Of a stretch of 64,000 bases of DNA, positions 17,475 to 25,987 are shown piece after piece. The stretch's first letter is position 1. The number at the start of each line of letters is the position of its first letter. A model generated the notes under the pieces. That model saw nothing but the letters and a program-made list of their open reading frames with translations. It searched no databases and had not been told where the DNA came from. Made by a program: the position numbers and the translations under genes. Origin of the DNA: Pseudomonas sp. stari2 (GTDB lineage: Bacteria > Pseudomonadota > Gammaproteobacteria > Pseudomonadales > Pseudomonadaceae); contig NZ_CP099760.1 of the NCBI RefSeq assembly GCF_040760005.1, positions 2,103,501 to 2,167,500 of the forward strand, given 5' to 3'.

Positions 17475-18281
17475 TCACTTGAGCAACTCCCGGCACACAG
17501 GTTTGTCGTGGGGTACGCCGAGCAGTTCGCAGACGGTGCCGCAGATGTCGGTCTGCTTCGGCATGGCGCCGGCGTTCAGGCTGAAGGCGTCACCGAGTAC
17601 GAACAACGGCACCTGGCGTTCTTCCGGCAGCAGGCCGTTGTGCGAGCGGTCGTTGTTCATGCCGTGGTCGGCAGTCACCAGCACTTGATAACCGGCGTCG
17701 AGCCAGCCTTGCAGGTAGTCGGCGAGGATGATGTCGGCGCTGCGCGCGCTGTTGCGGTATTGCGGGGTGTCGAGGCCGTGCTTGTGGCCGGCGTCATCGA
17801 TGTTCATCGGATGGATCAGCAGAAAGTCCGGGGCGTGGCGCAGGCGCAGGTTTTCCGCGTCGGCGAACAGGTGCGAGTCCGGATAGTGATCGTTCCAGTA
17901 GAAGTGGCCGTGCTGGATCGGCAGTGTCGGGTCATCGGTATGCCGATCTCGTGCAGCCACGAAGGGCGAGCGGTTATAGAGCTCGCTGACCCAGTGGTAC
18001 GCCGCAGCGGCGGTTTTCAGACCGGCATCACGTGCGTAGTGATAGATGCTGCGCTGGTTGGACAGGCGCGAGACGTTGTTGTGGACGATGCCGCTGTCGA
18101 TCGGTGGCACGCCCGTGAGGATGCATTCGTAAAGCGGTCGGGACAGGGCCGGCAGCTCGCACTCCAACTGGTAGAGTGCGGCGCGTCCTGCGCCAACGTA
18201 AGCCTGCAGATGCCCCATGGCGTGACGCGCGACCTCGTAATTGAGGCCGTCGAGCACGACAAGGATGACGGTGTGCTTCAT
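17475..18281 (-). CDS. Alkaline phosphatase-superfamily hydrolase (nucleotide pyrophosphatase/phosphodiesterase-like)
   Basis: 268 residues. Metal-binding signatures of the superfamily are visible: VVLDG with D11 near the N-terminus, a likely nucleophile in LPALSRP (S47), IHPMNIDDAGHKHG, and VTADHGMNN. No signal peptide is seen, so the enzyme should be cytoplasmic. This superfamily includes phosphonoacetate hydrolases and phosphodiesterases. Its place inside an ABC uptake operon between the binding protein and the first permease suggests it cleaves a phosphoester or phosphonate that the transporter brings in. A REP element separates it from the binding-protein gene, so expression of the downstream genes may be lower than that of the binding protein. 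Confidence 0.82.
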   Translation of the reverse strand: MKHTVILVVLDGLNYEVARHAMGHLQAYVGAGRAALYQLECELPALSRPLYECILTGVPPIDSGIVHNNVSRLSNQRSIYHYARDAGLKTAAAAYHWVSELYNRSPFVAARDRHTDDPTLPIQHGHFYWNDHYPDSHLFADAENLRLRHAPDFLLIHPMNIDDAGHKHGLDTPQYRNSARSADIILADYLQGWLDAGYQVLVTADHGMNNDRSHNGLLPEERQVPLFVLGDAFSLNAGAMPKQTDICGTVCELLGVPHDKPVCRELLK

Positions 18282-18330
18282 AGGGGCAAAAACTCCGCGA
18301 ACAGATCAGATTTTGACTTCAACACAGATT

Positions 18331-18362
18331 CCCCTATGGGAGCGAACTCGCTCCCATAGGGG
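18331..18362. repeat. REP-type palindrome
   Basis: CCCCTATGGGAGCGA and TCGCTCCCATAGGGG form a perfect 15-bp stem with a 2-nt loop. It lies between the binding-protein and hydrolase genes of the ABC operon and may attenuate transcription or protect the upstream mRNA. Confidence 0.8.
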
Positions 18363-18396
18363 ATCTTCAGTAACCCCGAAAACGGGATCTATAGCA

Positions 18397-19461
18397 TCAC
18401 TTCATTTCTACGATGACTTCTTCGTTCCACTTTTGCGGCAGGGCCTTGGAGGTTTTTTCCCACGCATCGGCGTCCTTGATCGGCGTGACCTTCTTGTACT
18501 GCTCGTTCGGCAGCAGTTTGGCTTTCACGTCTTCCGGCAGTTGCAGATGCTCGGCGCGGATCGGACGGGCATTGCCGCGGGCGAGGTTGGTCTGGCCAGC
18601 GTCGCTGAAGATGTATTCGCGGGTCAGCTTGGCGGCGTTCGGGTTCTTCGCGTATTTGTTGATGATGGTGGTGTAGCCGGAAATCACCGAGCCGTCGGAC
18701 GGGATCAGCACCACGTAGTCATCCGGGTTGGCCATCTTGGCCTTGTAGCTCAGGCCGTTGAAGTCCCAGACCACGCCGACTTCGATCTCGCCTTTTTCCA
18801 TGGTGGCGATGGTCGGGTTGGCCATCGACAGGCGACCCTGCTTGGCGATGTCTGCGAACAGCAGCAGGGCAGGCTGGAGGTTTTTCTCGTCGCCGCCGTT
18901 GGCCAGCGCAGCGGCGAGCACACCGTTGGCAGCTTGTGCAGCGGTGCTCACGTCACCGATGGAGACCTTGTATTTGCCGCCCTTGAGGTCAGCCCATTTG
19001 GTCGGAACTTCGGAGCCGTGCAGCAGCTTCTTGTTGACGATGAAAGCGATGGTGCCGGTGTAGGCCAGTGCCCAGTTACCGTCCTTGTCCTTGGCCCAGG
19101 CCGGAACCTGATCCCAGGTGGTTGGCTTGTACGGTTGCACCACGCCTTGCTTGACCGCGATCGGGCCGAAAGCCGCGCCAACGTCGCCGATGTCGGCGGT
19201 GGCGTTGTCTTTCTCGGCGGCGAACTTGGCGATTTCCTGGGCCGAGCTCATGTCGGTGTCAATGTGTTTCAGGCCGTAGGTCTTGGCCAGGTCTTCCCAG
19301 GTGCCTTTCCAGTTGGCCCAGTCATCGGGCATGCCGACGCTGTTGACGGCGCCTTCCGCTTTCGCAGCGGCTTCGAGGGTTTTCAGATCATCAGCCGCCA
19401 TGGCGGCTGTGCACATGGCAATGGTCGAGCCTAACAGTGTTGCCAGGAAAAGCTGTTTCAT
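18397..19461 (-). CDS. ABC transporter periplasmic substrate-binding protein
   Basis: 354 residues. A cleavable signal peptide, MKQLFLATLLGSTIAMCTAAMA, is followed by a type II (iron/polyamine/2-aminoethylphosphonate-like) binding-protein fold: GLKHIDTDMSSAQEIAKF, NATADIGDVGAAFGP and ALAYTGTIAFIVNKK. It delivers its ligand to the 16633-17469/15846-16646 permease pair. The ligand cannot be read from sequence. It is the first gene after the divergent promoter region, with a TGGTCTAGGTCA site 47 nt upstream of its ATG, and presumably the most strongly expressed of the set. Confidence 0.9.
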   Translation of the reverse strand: MKQLFLATLLGSTIAMCTAAMAADDLKTLEAAAKAEGAVNSVGMPDDWANWKGTWEDLAKTYGLKHIDTDMSSAQEIAKFAAEKDNATADIGDVGAAFGPIAVKQGVVQPYKPTTWDQVPAWAKDKDGNWALAYTGTIAFIVNKKLLHGSEVPTKWADLKGGKYKVSIGDVSTAAQAANGVLAAALANGGDEKNLQPALLLFADIAKQGRLSMANPTIATMEKGEIEVGVVWDFNGLSYKAKMANPDDYVVLIPSDGSVISGYTTIINKYAKNPNAAKLTREYIFSDAGQTNLARGNARPIRAEHLQLPEDVKAKLLPNEQYKKVTPIKDADAWEKTSKALPQKWNEEVIVEMK

Positions 19462-19507
19462 TCCGAAGCTCCTTGGTCGTGTTCAACGCTGCGATTGCGG
19501 TTTGTGT

Positions 19508-19519
19508 TGGTCTAGGTCA
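19508..19519. promoter_or_regulatory. Candidate UTRA-GntR operator upstream of the binding-protein gene
   Basis: TGGTCTAGGTCA matches the operator type recognised by HutC/UTRA GntR regulators (DasR/NagR: TGGTCTAGACCA; PhnF: TGGTATAGACCA). It lies 47 nt upstream of the binding-protein start. A sister site is found at the regulator's own start. Confidence 0.55.
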
Positions 19520-19786
19520 GCAATACCTGAGCCAATGTAGGGGGGCTGGATGACACTTTGATGTCGGCGGATACCCGGCCCGCCATTTATTTCTCCGGTA
19601 TCGACGGCTGCCCGGTAAGCGTAGACCACCCTCAAAGTCCCGGTTGGCAAGGGACTTGGCCGATGTATTGCAAGTTGTCAGGGCGACCGTTCGGTAGTTT
19701 TGTCATCTCTCGGTCATCTGCACTGCCTAGGCTTGCAGCACGACCGAACGGCGCAATAGTCGTGCGGTTTTGCCCCGAAACAGTGC

Positions 19787-19798
19787 TGGTCTAGTCCA
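19787..19798. promoter_or_regulatory. Candidate UTRA-GntR operator at the regulator's own start
   Basis: TGGTCTAGTCCA sits inside the near-palindrome CTGGTCTAGTCCAG, 14 nt before the ATG of the GntR gene. A protein bound here would block its own translation start region or promoter, the usual autoregulation design. The 19462-19812 gap also contains an AAGTCCC/GGGACTT hairpin (19635-19657) and a spaced GCACGAC/GTCGTGC repeat (19738-19765). Confidence 0.55.
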
Positions 19799-19812
19799 GA
19801 TAGGTAACGTTG

Positions 19813-20526
19813 ATGCGCGATGAGGCAACAAAAGCGGTGACAGCCATTGGGCAGATCCTTCAGGAGCAGCTCGACCATGGCTTGCTCGCGGCGGGCAGCA
19901 AGCTGCCGGCCGAGCGCAAGCTCAGCGAGTTGTTCGGCACGACCCGGATCACTGTGCGTGAAGCCTTGTTGCAACTGGAGGCGCAAGGGCAGATCTATCG
20001 TGAGGAGCGGCGGGGCTGGTTCGTATCGCCACCGCGTCTGGCCTACAACCTGATGCAACGTAGTCACTTTCACGCGATGGTCAGTGCGCAAGGGCGGGTG
20101 CCGTCGACCGAGGTGATTTCGGCGCGGTTGCAACCGGCGTCAGCGGCGGTGTGTGCGTGGTTGCAGTTGCCGGCGTTGTCGAGCGTGATTCAGATCTGCC
20201 GGTCGCGGCGGATCGACGGGCGGCTGGTGTTGTATGTGGAGCATTATCTGAATCCGCAGTTTTTTCCGGGGATTCTGGAGTTTGATCTGAATCAGTCGAT
20301 TACCGAGTTGTATGCGCGGCATTACGATTTGCACTATGGGCGGGTGCGGTTCGAGATTGTGCCTACGTCGTTGTCGGTGGATGCGGCAGCGGCTTTACGG
20401 GTTTCGGTGGGGAGTCCGGGGTTGAGGATTGCTAGGGTTAATTATGATCAGGCCGGGCGGTTGATTGATTGTGATCTGGAGTTTTGGCGGCATGATGCGA
20501 TTCACGTGGGGGTTGATGTGGTTTGA
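19813..20526 (+). CDS. GntR family transcriptional regulator with UTRA domain
   Basis: 237 residues. The N-terminal winged helix (about 5-70) carries LLAAGSKLPAERKLSELFG and TTRITVREALLQLEAQG, the GntR signature. The UTRA ligand-binding domain fills about 85-235 (LSSVIQICRSRRIDGRLVLYV and a final FWRHDAIHVGVDVV). It should sense a small metabolite, often a phosphorylated or phosphonate compound in this class, and control the divergent ABC operon. The ATG at 19813 was preferred over the adjacent TTG at 19810. Candidate operators lie at both divergent promoters. The third quarter of the gene uses G/T-ending codons more than its neighbours. Confidence 0.9.
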   Translation: MRDEATKAVTAIGQILQEQLDHGLLAAGSKLPAERKLSELFGTTRITVREALLQLEAQGQIYREERRGWFVSPPRLAYNLMQRSHFHAMVSAQGRVPSTEVISARLQPASAAVCAWLQLPALSSVIQICRSRRIDGRLVLYVEHYLNPQFFPGILEFDLNQSITELYARHYDLHYGRVRFEIVPTSLSVDAAAALRVSVGSPGLRIARVNYDQAGRLIDCDLEFWRHDAIHVGVDVV

Positions 20527-20850
20527 CCTTGGCGGCCTCTGGGCCGACCAGGTTTTGGGTTGTTTTGGGTGAATATCCGTTGCTTCGGGTGCTGCCGCTG
20601 ACGGTTTCGCCCTTACGGCGAGTCACTTTGGCAAACGCCCCAAAGTAACCAAAACGCTGGGCCCCTGCGTTCGGCACCTCGCTGAGGCTCGGTGTTCCTT
20701 CGTTCCGGGATTCATCCGGGGGCATCGCCTACGGTTTGCTTCGCTGCACCTCCTCTCGATGCATGCGGCTGCGCCGCACGGTCGCTGCGCTCCCACCCCC
20801 GGATAAATCCCTCCACTCAGCCTTCCGATGGGGCCAAAAGATCAAAAGCT
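20527..20850. repeat. Dispersed Pseudomonas intergenic repeat (long, non-coding)
   Basis: This gene-free stretch between convergent genes is, from memory, a sequence scattered in many copies through P. fluorescens-group genomes. Recognisable parts are CGCCCTTACGGCGAGTCACT, CGCCCCAAAGTAACCAAAAC and the segment around CACCTCGCTGAGGCTCGGTG. It can be read as a minus-strand ORF (20438-20725) that is often annotated spuriously. A single REP-like unit (AGCTTGCCAGCGATGGCGGC, about 20890-20911) follows before the MscS gene. Confidence 0.6.
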
Positions 20851-20935
20851 TTACTCGAGCTAACGCTCATCGTGGTGAGTGGTGGGAGTTAGCTTGCCAG
20901 CGATGGCGGCCGGAAGTCGATCAGATTCGCCGGAT

Positions 20936-23095
20936 CTATTCTTGAGTTTGGCCACCACCGCCTGCGGTGATCACTTGGACGTTCATCCTCGGCGTCGCCA
21001 GATCCAGGCCGGCTTCATCCAGATGCCGTTTCAGCGACAGGTTGAACGCCCGTGAAACCTCCCACTGTTTGATCGGTGCGGTCTTGAACCTTGCGCGCAA
21101 TATCGCGTTGCCGGACTCGAAACTTTCCACGCCCTGAAACTCCAACGGTGACCAGATGTTGCGCCGCTGCAGCGGATCTGTGCGCATTTTCTGGCCGACG
21201 TCGCGCATCAGTTTGATGGCTTCGTCGATGCTCATGTTGAACGGCACGGCCACGCGGAAGATCGCGTAGCCGAATTCGCGGGAGTAGTTTTTGATGCTTT
21301 TGATTTCGCTGAACGGGATGGTGTGGACGATGCCGTCAATGTCCCGCAGGCGAACGGTGCGGATGGTCAGGCCTTCGACGGTGCCCAGGTGTCCGCCGAC
21401 GTCGACGTAGTCGTCGATGGCCAGGGAATCTTCGATGATGATGAACAGGCCGGTGATCAGGTCGGCCACCAGCGATTGTGCGCCAAAGCCGATCGCCAGG
21501 CCGATCACGCCGGCACCGGCCAGCAGCGGCGTGACGTTCATACCCATGTTCGCCAGAGCGACGATCAGCGCAATGATGAAAATCGCCACGAATAGCACGT
21601 TGCGGATCAGCGGCATCATGGTTTGTGCGCGGGCGTTGGCCACGCCCTTGCGGGAACGGGTGAGGGCGTGGTGGACGGCGGTGTCGCTGAGGATCCAGAT
21701 CAGCCACGCGAAGATCAGCGTGCCGATCAGGCTGAACAGTTTGACGCTGACGTCGTGGCCTTCGCCTTCGGTGAAGCCGATCAGCGACATGCCCCAGACC
21801 CGCAGGCCGAGTTCGATGAAGGCCAGCCACACCAGCAAATGCACAAGGGTGTAGAAGAAGCTTTTCAGGCGTTCGGAATACAACGCGTGGCGTTTCGGTC
21901 CGCGTTGCGGTTTGAGGGCGTGGCGGCGCACGAGGCCGTTGATCACCATGCACAACACCAGCAGCACGGTGCAGATCAGCGACTGGCGCAAGGCCGTGCT
22001 GGTGTCGCCGGCGGAGACGAAGGTGGCGAACAGGGAAATCCCGACCAGCACAAGCGCGGGGACGAACCAGAAGGTGCCGAGGATTTCGATGGTGTCGCTG
22101 AGGGCGCGGCGGGTCAGGCGGCGGGAGAGTGGCTGGTTGCGGATCAGGTGCGCGATGGGGCGGCGGAAGCGCAGGATGAACAGGCCGGTCGACAGGGCCG
22201 CGAGGACGTTGGCGACGGTGGCGGCGGTGTGTGCCAGGTGTACACCGAGGCCGGATACCAGTCGTGGGTCGTTCAGGGCTTCGCCGAACGCGGCGAAGCT
22301 GCCGATCAGCCACAGAGGGCGAAAGGCCTGATGGCGCAGGATGTACAACGCGCGATGGCGGTGCGGGCCGTCGAGTACGGAGAAGGCAATCACGCAGATC
22401 GCCGAGAAACAGGTGCCGACTACCAACGCGTAAGCCAGGACCATTGCCAGGCTTTTGCCCAGCGACGACGGCAGCGCGTAGCTCATGTAAACCGTGATGG
22501 CCAGGGCAATCATCCATGGTCCGAGCTTGCGCAGGGCGAAGCGCAGCATGTCGAGAGCCCGGGGGTTTTGCGGGAGCTCTTCGGTCAGGCCGAAGCGCAT
22601 GCGAACCCGATGGCCGAGCCAGATCAGCGCGGCGGCCAGCAGGCTCCAGACCGCGAGGATCACGGCGAAAGCGAAGATGATCGGCAGCCATTCACTGGCC
22701 GGCAGCATCAGGTCGGACAGCTCGTCCTTGGCCAGATCGAATTCGGCGGACCAGCGATTGAGCGGGCTGTCGCTGCCGGTGAACTGCTTTTCGAAATTGG
22801 CCAGGGTGCCGCCGATCAGGCCCAGCACGCCTTCTTCCGGGGTGGCCTGGGCTTTTTTCGTGGCGTCGCGCAGTTTTTTCAGGTCGCTCAGCAACTGGGC
22901 GCGTTGCTTGTCGTTTTCCAGCGACTTGATGACTTCGTCGAGGGACTGGCCGAGCGGTTCCTGAGCCTCCGGTTGCGCCTTGTTCGAGCCATTGAGCAGA
23001 CCGGGCAGACTCACCGCGTGGGCAGACGCCGATGGCAGCAGCGTCATCAGGCAGACAAGGAAGAGACAGGGCAGGGCAAAGAAACGAGCGAACAC
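20936..23095 (-). CDS. Large MscS-family mechanosensitive ion channel
   Basis: 719 residues, similar in size and layout to YbiO-type channels. A signal peptide (MFARFFALPCLFLVCLMTLL) is followed by a helical periplasmic region to about 130 and then roughly ten membrane helices. The conserved MscS pore and beta domains lie at about 500-620: LLAGAGVIGLAIGFGAQSLV (pore helix with Gly/Ala pattern), DYVDVGGHLGTVEGL and IKNYSREFGYAIFRV. It would open on hypo-osmotic shock to release solutes from the cytoplasm. The C-terminal tail is glycine-rich (TAGGGGQTQE). It lies upstream of a small membrane protein gene on the same strand. Confidence 0.92.
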   Translation of the reverse strand: MFARFFALPCLFLVCLMTLLPSASAHAVSLPGLLNGSNKAQPEAQEPLGQSLDEVIKSLENDKQRAQLLSDLKKLRDATKKAQATPEEGVLGLIGGTLANFEKQFTGSDSPLNRWSAEFDLAKDELSDLMLPASEWLPIIFAFAVILAVWSLLAAALIWLGHRVRMRFGLTEELPQNPRALDMLRFALRKLGPWMIALAITVYMSYALPSSLGKSLAMVLAYALVVGTCFSAICVIAFSVLDGPHRHRALYILRHQAFRPLWLIGSFAAFGEALNDPRLVSGLGVHLAHTAATVANVLAALSTGLFILRFRRPIAHLIRNQPLSRRLTRRALSDTIEILGTFWFVPALVLVGISLFATFVSAGDTSTALRQSLICTVLLVLCMVINGLVRRHALKPQRGPKRHALYSERLKSFFYTLVHLLVWLAFIELGLRVWGMSLIGFTEGEGHDVSVKLFSLIGTLIFAWLIWILSDTAVHHALTRSRKGVANARAQTMMPLIRNVLFVAIFIIALIVALANMGMNVTPLLAGAGVIGLAIGFGAQSLVADLITGLFIIIEDSLAIDDYVDVGGHLGTVEGLTIRTVRLRDIDGIVHTIPFSEIKSIKNYSREFGYAIFRVAVPFNMSIDEAIKLMRDVGQKMRTDPLQRRNIWSPLEFQGVESFESGNAILRARFKTAPIKQWEVSRAFNLSLKRHLDEAGLDLATPRMNVQVITAGGGGQTQE

Positions 23096-23171
23096 TAGGC
23101 GGTCAACCTCGCAAGGGGTGGATCGGGCGAGTGTACGAGCCCGCCTGAATCAATGCGAGCCGGGCGCGGAT

Positions 23172-23348
23172 TTATTCGTTGAGTTTGGCGAGGATCTTGT
23201 AGACCACGGTGGCCAGGATCAACAGCATGCCGATCCACATGGCGAACACTCCGGCGTTCTTGTCGCGGAAGTTGAAGCCGAACGCCAGCAGAATCATTCC
23301 GGACAGTATCGGAATGAGCATGGAGTGGAACGCAGACATCGAGATCAT
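23172..23348 (-). CDS. Small membrane protein, 58 residues
   Basis: Reading the minus strand from ATG 23348 gives 58 residues: MISMSAFHSMLIPILSGMIL, a short loop (FNFRDKNAGVF), then AMWIGMLLILATVVYKILAK and a final LNE. Two hydrophobic helices with a charged hairpin between them predict a small inner-membrane protein. AAGG lies 8 nt upstream of this ATG; an internal ATG at 23339 is an alternative. Family unknown to me. The gene is 76 nt upstream of the MscS gene on the same strand. Confidence 0.7.
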   Translation of the reverse strand: MISMSAFHSMLIPILSGMILLAFGFNFRDKNAGVFAMWIGMLLILATVVYKILAKLNE

Positions 23349-23438
23349 GGCGACAGCCTTGTCGAAGGGGATGATTTAAGTCTAGGTGGAATTTTGCCGA
23401 CCGGTGGTGATGTGTATCACAGTCACTGCGCAGTCGCC

Positions 23439-23466
23439 GTGGCGAGGGAGCAAGCGCCCTCGCCAC
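23439..23466. repeat. REP-type palindrome
   Basis: GTGGCGAGGG and CCCTCGCCAC form a perfect 10-bp stem around AGCAAGCG, just downstream of the apeB stop codon. It may double as the apeB terminator. Confidence 0.7.
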
Positions 23467-23474
23467 AGGACCGG

Positions 23475-24764
23475 TTACGGCAATTCGCGGCTGGCGTAGA
23501 ACGCGCTCAGCACTTTGACCAGGTGGGCCAGGTCATGGCTGCCGCACAGTTCGCGGATCGAGTGCATGGCGAACGTCGGCAGGCCGATGTCGACGGTGCG
23601 CACGCCCAGGTGGCTGGCTGTGATCGGGCCGATGGTCGAACCGCAGCCCATGTCACTGCGCACCACGAAGCTTTGCACCGGGACTTCTTCGGCCATGCAC
23701 AGATGACGGAAGAAGCCGGCGGTTTCGCTGTTGGTGGCGTAGCGCTGGTTGCTGTTGACCTTGATCACCGGGCCGGCGTTGAGTTTCGGGCCGTGGTTGG
23801 CGTCGTGCTTTTCGGCGTAGTTCGGGTGCACGCCGTGGGCGTTGTCGGCCGAGACCAGCAGGGATTTCTGGATGGTGCGGACGAATTCGTCGCCTTCCGG
23901 CAGCAGGCGACGCAGGGTCTGTTCCAGCATCGGGCCGTCGGCGCCGCAGGCCGAGCAAGAGCCGACTTCTTCGTGGTCGTTGCAAACCAGCACGCAGGTT
24001 TCTTCGGTATCGGCGGTCAGCAGGGCTTGCAGGCCGGCGTAGCACGACAGCAGATTGTCCAGGCGGGCGCCGGCGATGAAGTCACCGTTCAGGCCGATGA
24101 CGGCGGCGCTCTGGGTGTCATAGAAACTCAGCTCGTAATCGAGCACCACGTCGGCATTGAGGCCGTGCTCGCGGGCCAGTTGATCGGTCAGCACCGCGCG
24201 GAAGTCCACGCGTTCGTCACCGGCGAACTGCGCGAGAATCGGCGGCAGTTCGGTCTGGGCATTGATCGCCCAGCCCTGATTGGCTTCGCGATTGAGGTGG
24301 ATTGCCAGGTTGGGAATGATCGCGATCGGGGCCTTGAAGTCGATCAACTGGCTCTCGACCTTGCCGTCGCGACGGAAGGTGACGCGACCGGCCAGCGACA
24401 GATCGCGGTCGAACCACGGCGCCAGCAGCGCGCCGCCGTAGACTTCGACGCCCAGCTGCCAGAAACCCTGGCGCTGCAATTCAGGTTGCGGCTTGACTCG
24501 CAGGCACGGGCTGTCGGTATGGGCGCCGACCAGGCGGATGCCGTCGTGCAGCGGAGAGTTGCGGCCCATCTTGATCGCGACGATCGAAGAGTCGTTACGG
24601 GTGACGTAGTAACGGCCATTGGCTTCGGTGTGCCAGGTCTCGCGCTCGTCGAGGCGCACATAACCGGCGGCCTCCAGGCGTTGAACAAGGCTGGCGGTGG
24701 CGTGGAACGGGGTAGGGGAGGCCTTGAGGAAGTCGATCAGGCCTTGGTTCAACTCTTCGCGCAT
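23475..24764 (-). CDS. apeB: M18 family aminopeptidase
   Basis: 429 residues, the usual length of bacterial M18 aminopeptidases. Metal-ligand regions are visible: [15 protein letters not shown] (H82), [20 protein letters not shown] (Asp/Glu pair) and the C-terminal [17 protein letters not shown] with TFAMHSIRE. It removes N-terminal residues from peptides in the cytoplasm using two zinc-type metal ions. The ATG at 24764 gives [20 protein letters not shown], the expected family start. It appears monocistronic, with a REP hairpin behind it. Confidence 0.93.
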   Translation of the reverse strand: MREELNQGLIDFLKASPTPFHATASLVQRLEAAGYVRLDERETWHTEANGRYYVTRNDSSIVAIKMGRNSPLHDGIRLVGAHTDSPCLRVKPQPELQRQGFWQLGVEVYGGALLAPWFDRDLSLAGRVTFRRDGKVESQLIDFKAPIAIIPNLAIHLNREANQGWAINAQTELPPILAQFAGDERVDFRAVLTDQLAREHGLNADVVLDYELSFYDTQSAAVIGLNGDFIAGARLDNLLSCYAGLQALLTADTEETCVLVCNDHEEVGSCSACGADGPMLEQTLRRLLPEGDEFVRTIQKSLLVSADNAHGVHPNYAEKHDANHGPKLNAGPVIKVNSNQRYATNSETAGFFRHLCMAEEVPVQSFVVRSDMGCGSTIGPITASHLGVRTVDIGLPTFAMHSIRELCGSHDLAHLVKVLSAFYASRELP

Positions 24765-24840
24765 AAGAAGCTCCAGACAGCAATGGGCGGGAGTTTAACG
24801 CATCGGCCTGATGCTTGGGACATGACATGCGCCGCTCGCG

Positions 24841-25941
24841 TCAACGAGCGGCGGCCACGCGTTTTTTCAGGTAGCTCATGATGACTTTTTCGTCTTCGGG
24901 GTTTTCCGGGCGCGGCAGCTGTTGCGGCCAGCGGCTCTGGTTCAGAAGCTTTTTCTGACGGCTCTCGTCCCAGCGCAGAATCTCCCGCGAGGCGCATTCC
25001 CACCATTCATGGCGACAGGCGCTGTAGTACGGATGATCCGGCGCGGCGCTGCCGTACAGCAGATCACGACCGACCTTGCGCAGGGTGCCTTTCTGGTTGC
25101 GCAGCTTCCATTTGATTTTCAGGCGCTGCCAGGCGGACGGGAACGGTTTGACTCTTGGTACGTCCTTGCACAGATCCACCAGGCGCTGGCTGAACTGCTC
25201 GCCGTGCTTGGCGAAGAAAAATGCCTGCATCGCATGGAAGAAACGCTTTTCCGCGAAGTAGTGATAGATGTACTTGCGCGCCTCGACCACCGGCCGCTTG
25301 CGCAGGGCGAACGACAGAGCGATCTGTTCGATGGTATGGATCTCGAAACCGTCGGCCGTCCATTCGTCGATCAGACGGATCGACTCTTCGAACAATTCCC
25401 CGTCGCTGTCGGTTACGCCGCACAGCCCACTGTTGTAGAGCTTGAAGCCGTTGTCCGGGGTTACACCGTGGGCGCTGAGGTCGCGACCGAGCTTCAGATA
25501 GTCGTCGCGCTCGAAGACATCTTTCCAGTCGTATTCGAAACGGTCCATCACCGATTGTTCGGTAGTGATCTCCCGGAACAGGCGGTTCGGGTCACTGGTG
25601 AACAGGGTGTCGGTGTCGACGAACAAGGTCTTTTCGGCCAATGGCAAACCGGCGGCAATCGCACAGGCCTTGCGCCGGTGGTGATAGCCGTTATCGCCCT
25701 GCCAGCGAGTCAGTGTCGGTTCGTCGAGCAGCACGGTATCGACAGGCCAGCCTTCGTAGTTCTGTGGTCGGTCAGTCAGAATCCTGATCGCCGGGCGTTT
25801 GCCGGTCTTGGCTTGGGACAGGGCCGTCAGGATGCTGAACTTGGCTTCGCGCCGGTAAACATCCTGGTTGCCGTAAATCAGGTAGAGCAGTTGGTGACGC
25901 GTCTTCTTGACAGGTGTTGCCAGGGAATCAGTACAACTCAT
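24841..25941 (-). CDS. Putative glycosyltransferase-like protein (GT-A type)
   Basis: 366 residues. The first third has the look of a nucleotide-sugar transferase: LLYLIYGNQDVYRREAKFSI, AIRILTDRPQNY and a DxD-type metal motif D109-T-D111 within KTLFVDTDTLF, followed by LYNSGLCGV. The rest is charged and helical, with no signal peptide or membrane helix, so the protein is probably cytoplasmic or peripheral. Substrate and product are unknown; LPS core or surface-sugar modification would be a guess. ATG 25941 was preferred over TTG 25950 because AAAGGA lies upstream. No other polysaccharide genes flank it. Confidence 0.6.
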   Translation of the reverse strand: MSCTDSLATPVKKTRHQLLYLIYGNQDVYRREAKFSILTALSQAKTGKRPAIRILTDRPQNYEGWPVDTVLLDEPTLTRWQGDNGYHHRRKACAIAAGLPLAEKTLFVDTDTLFTSDPNRLFREITTEQSVMDRFEYDWKDVFERDDYLKLGRDLSAHGVTPDNGFKLYNSGLCGVTDSDGELFEESIRLIDEWTADGFEIHTIEQIALSFALRKRPVVEARKYIYHYFAEKRFFHAMQAFFFAKHGEQFSQRLVDLCKDVPRVKPFPSAWQRLKIKWKLRNQKGTLRKVGRDLLYGSAAPDHPYYSACRHEWWECASREILRWDESRQKKLLNQSRWPQQLPRPENPEDEKVIMSYLKKRVAAAR

Positions 25942-25987
25942 CCGGAACAAAATCCTTTAAAACAGGCGACTGCCGGTCAGGCAGTGC

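Noticed and set aside
20438..20725. 95-codon minus-strand frame in the 20.5 kb gap
   Set aside because: It lies within a dispersed non-coding repeat and part of the GntR gene; such frames are commonly mis-annotated in Pseudomonas.
21623..24881. Two long plus-strand frames (21623-23098, 22980-24881)
   Set aside because: They are antisense to the MscS and apeB genes, which are clearly real; their products lack any family resemblance.
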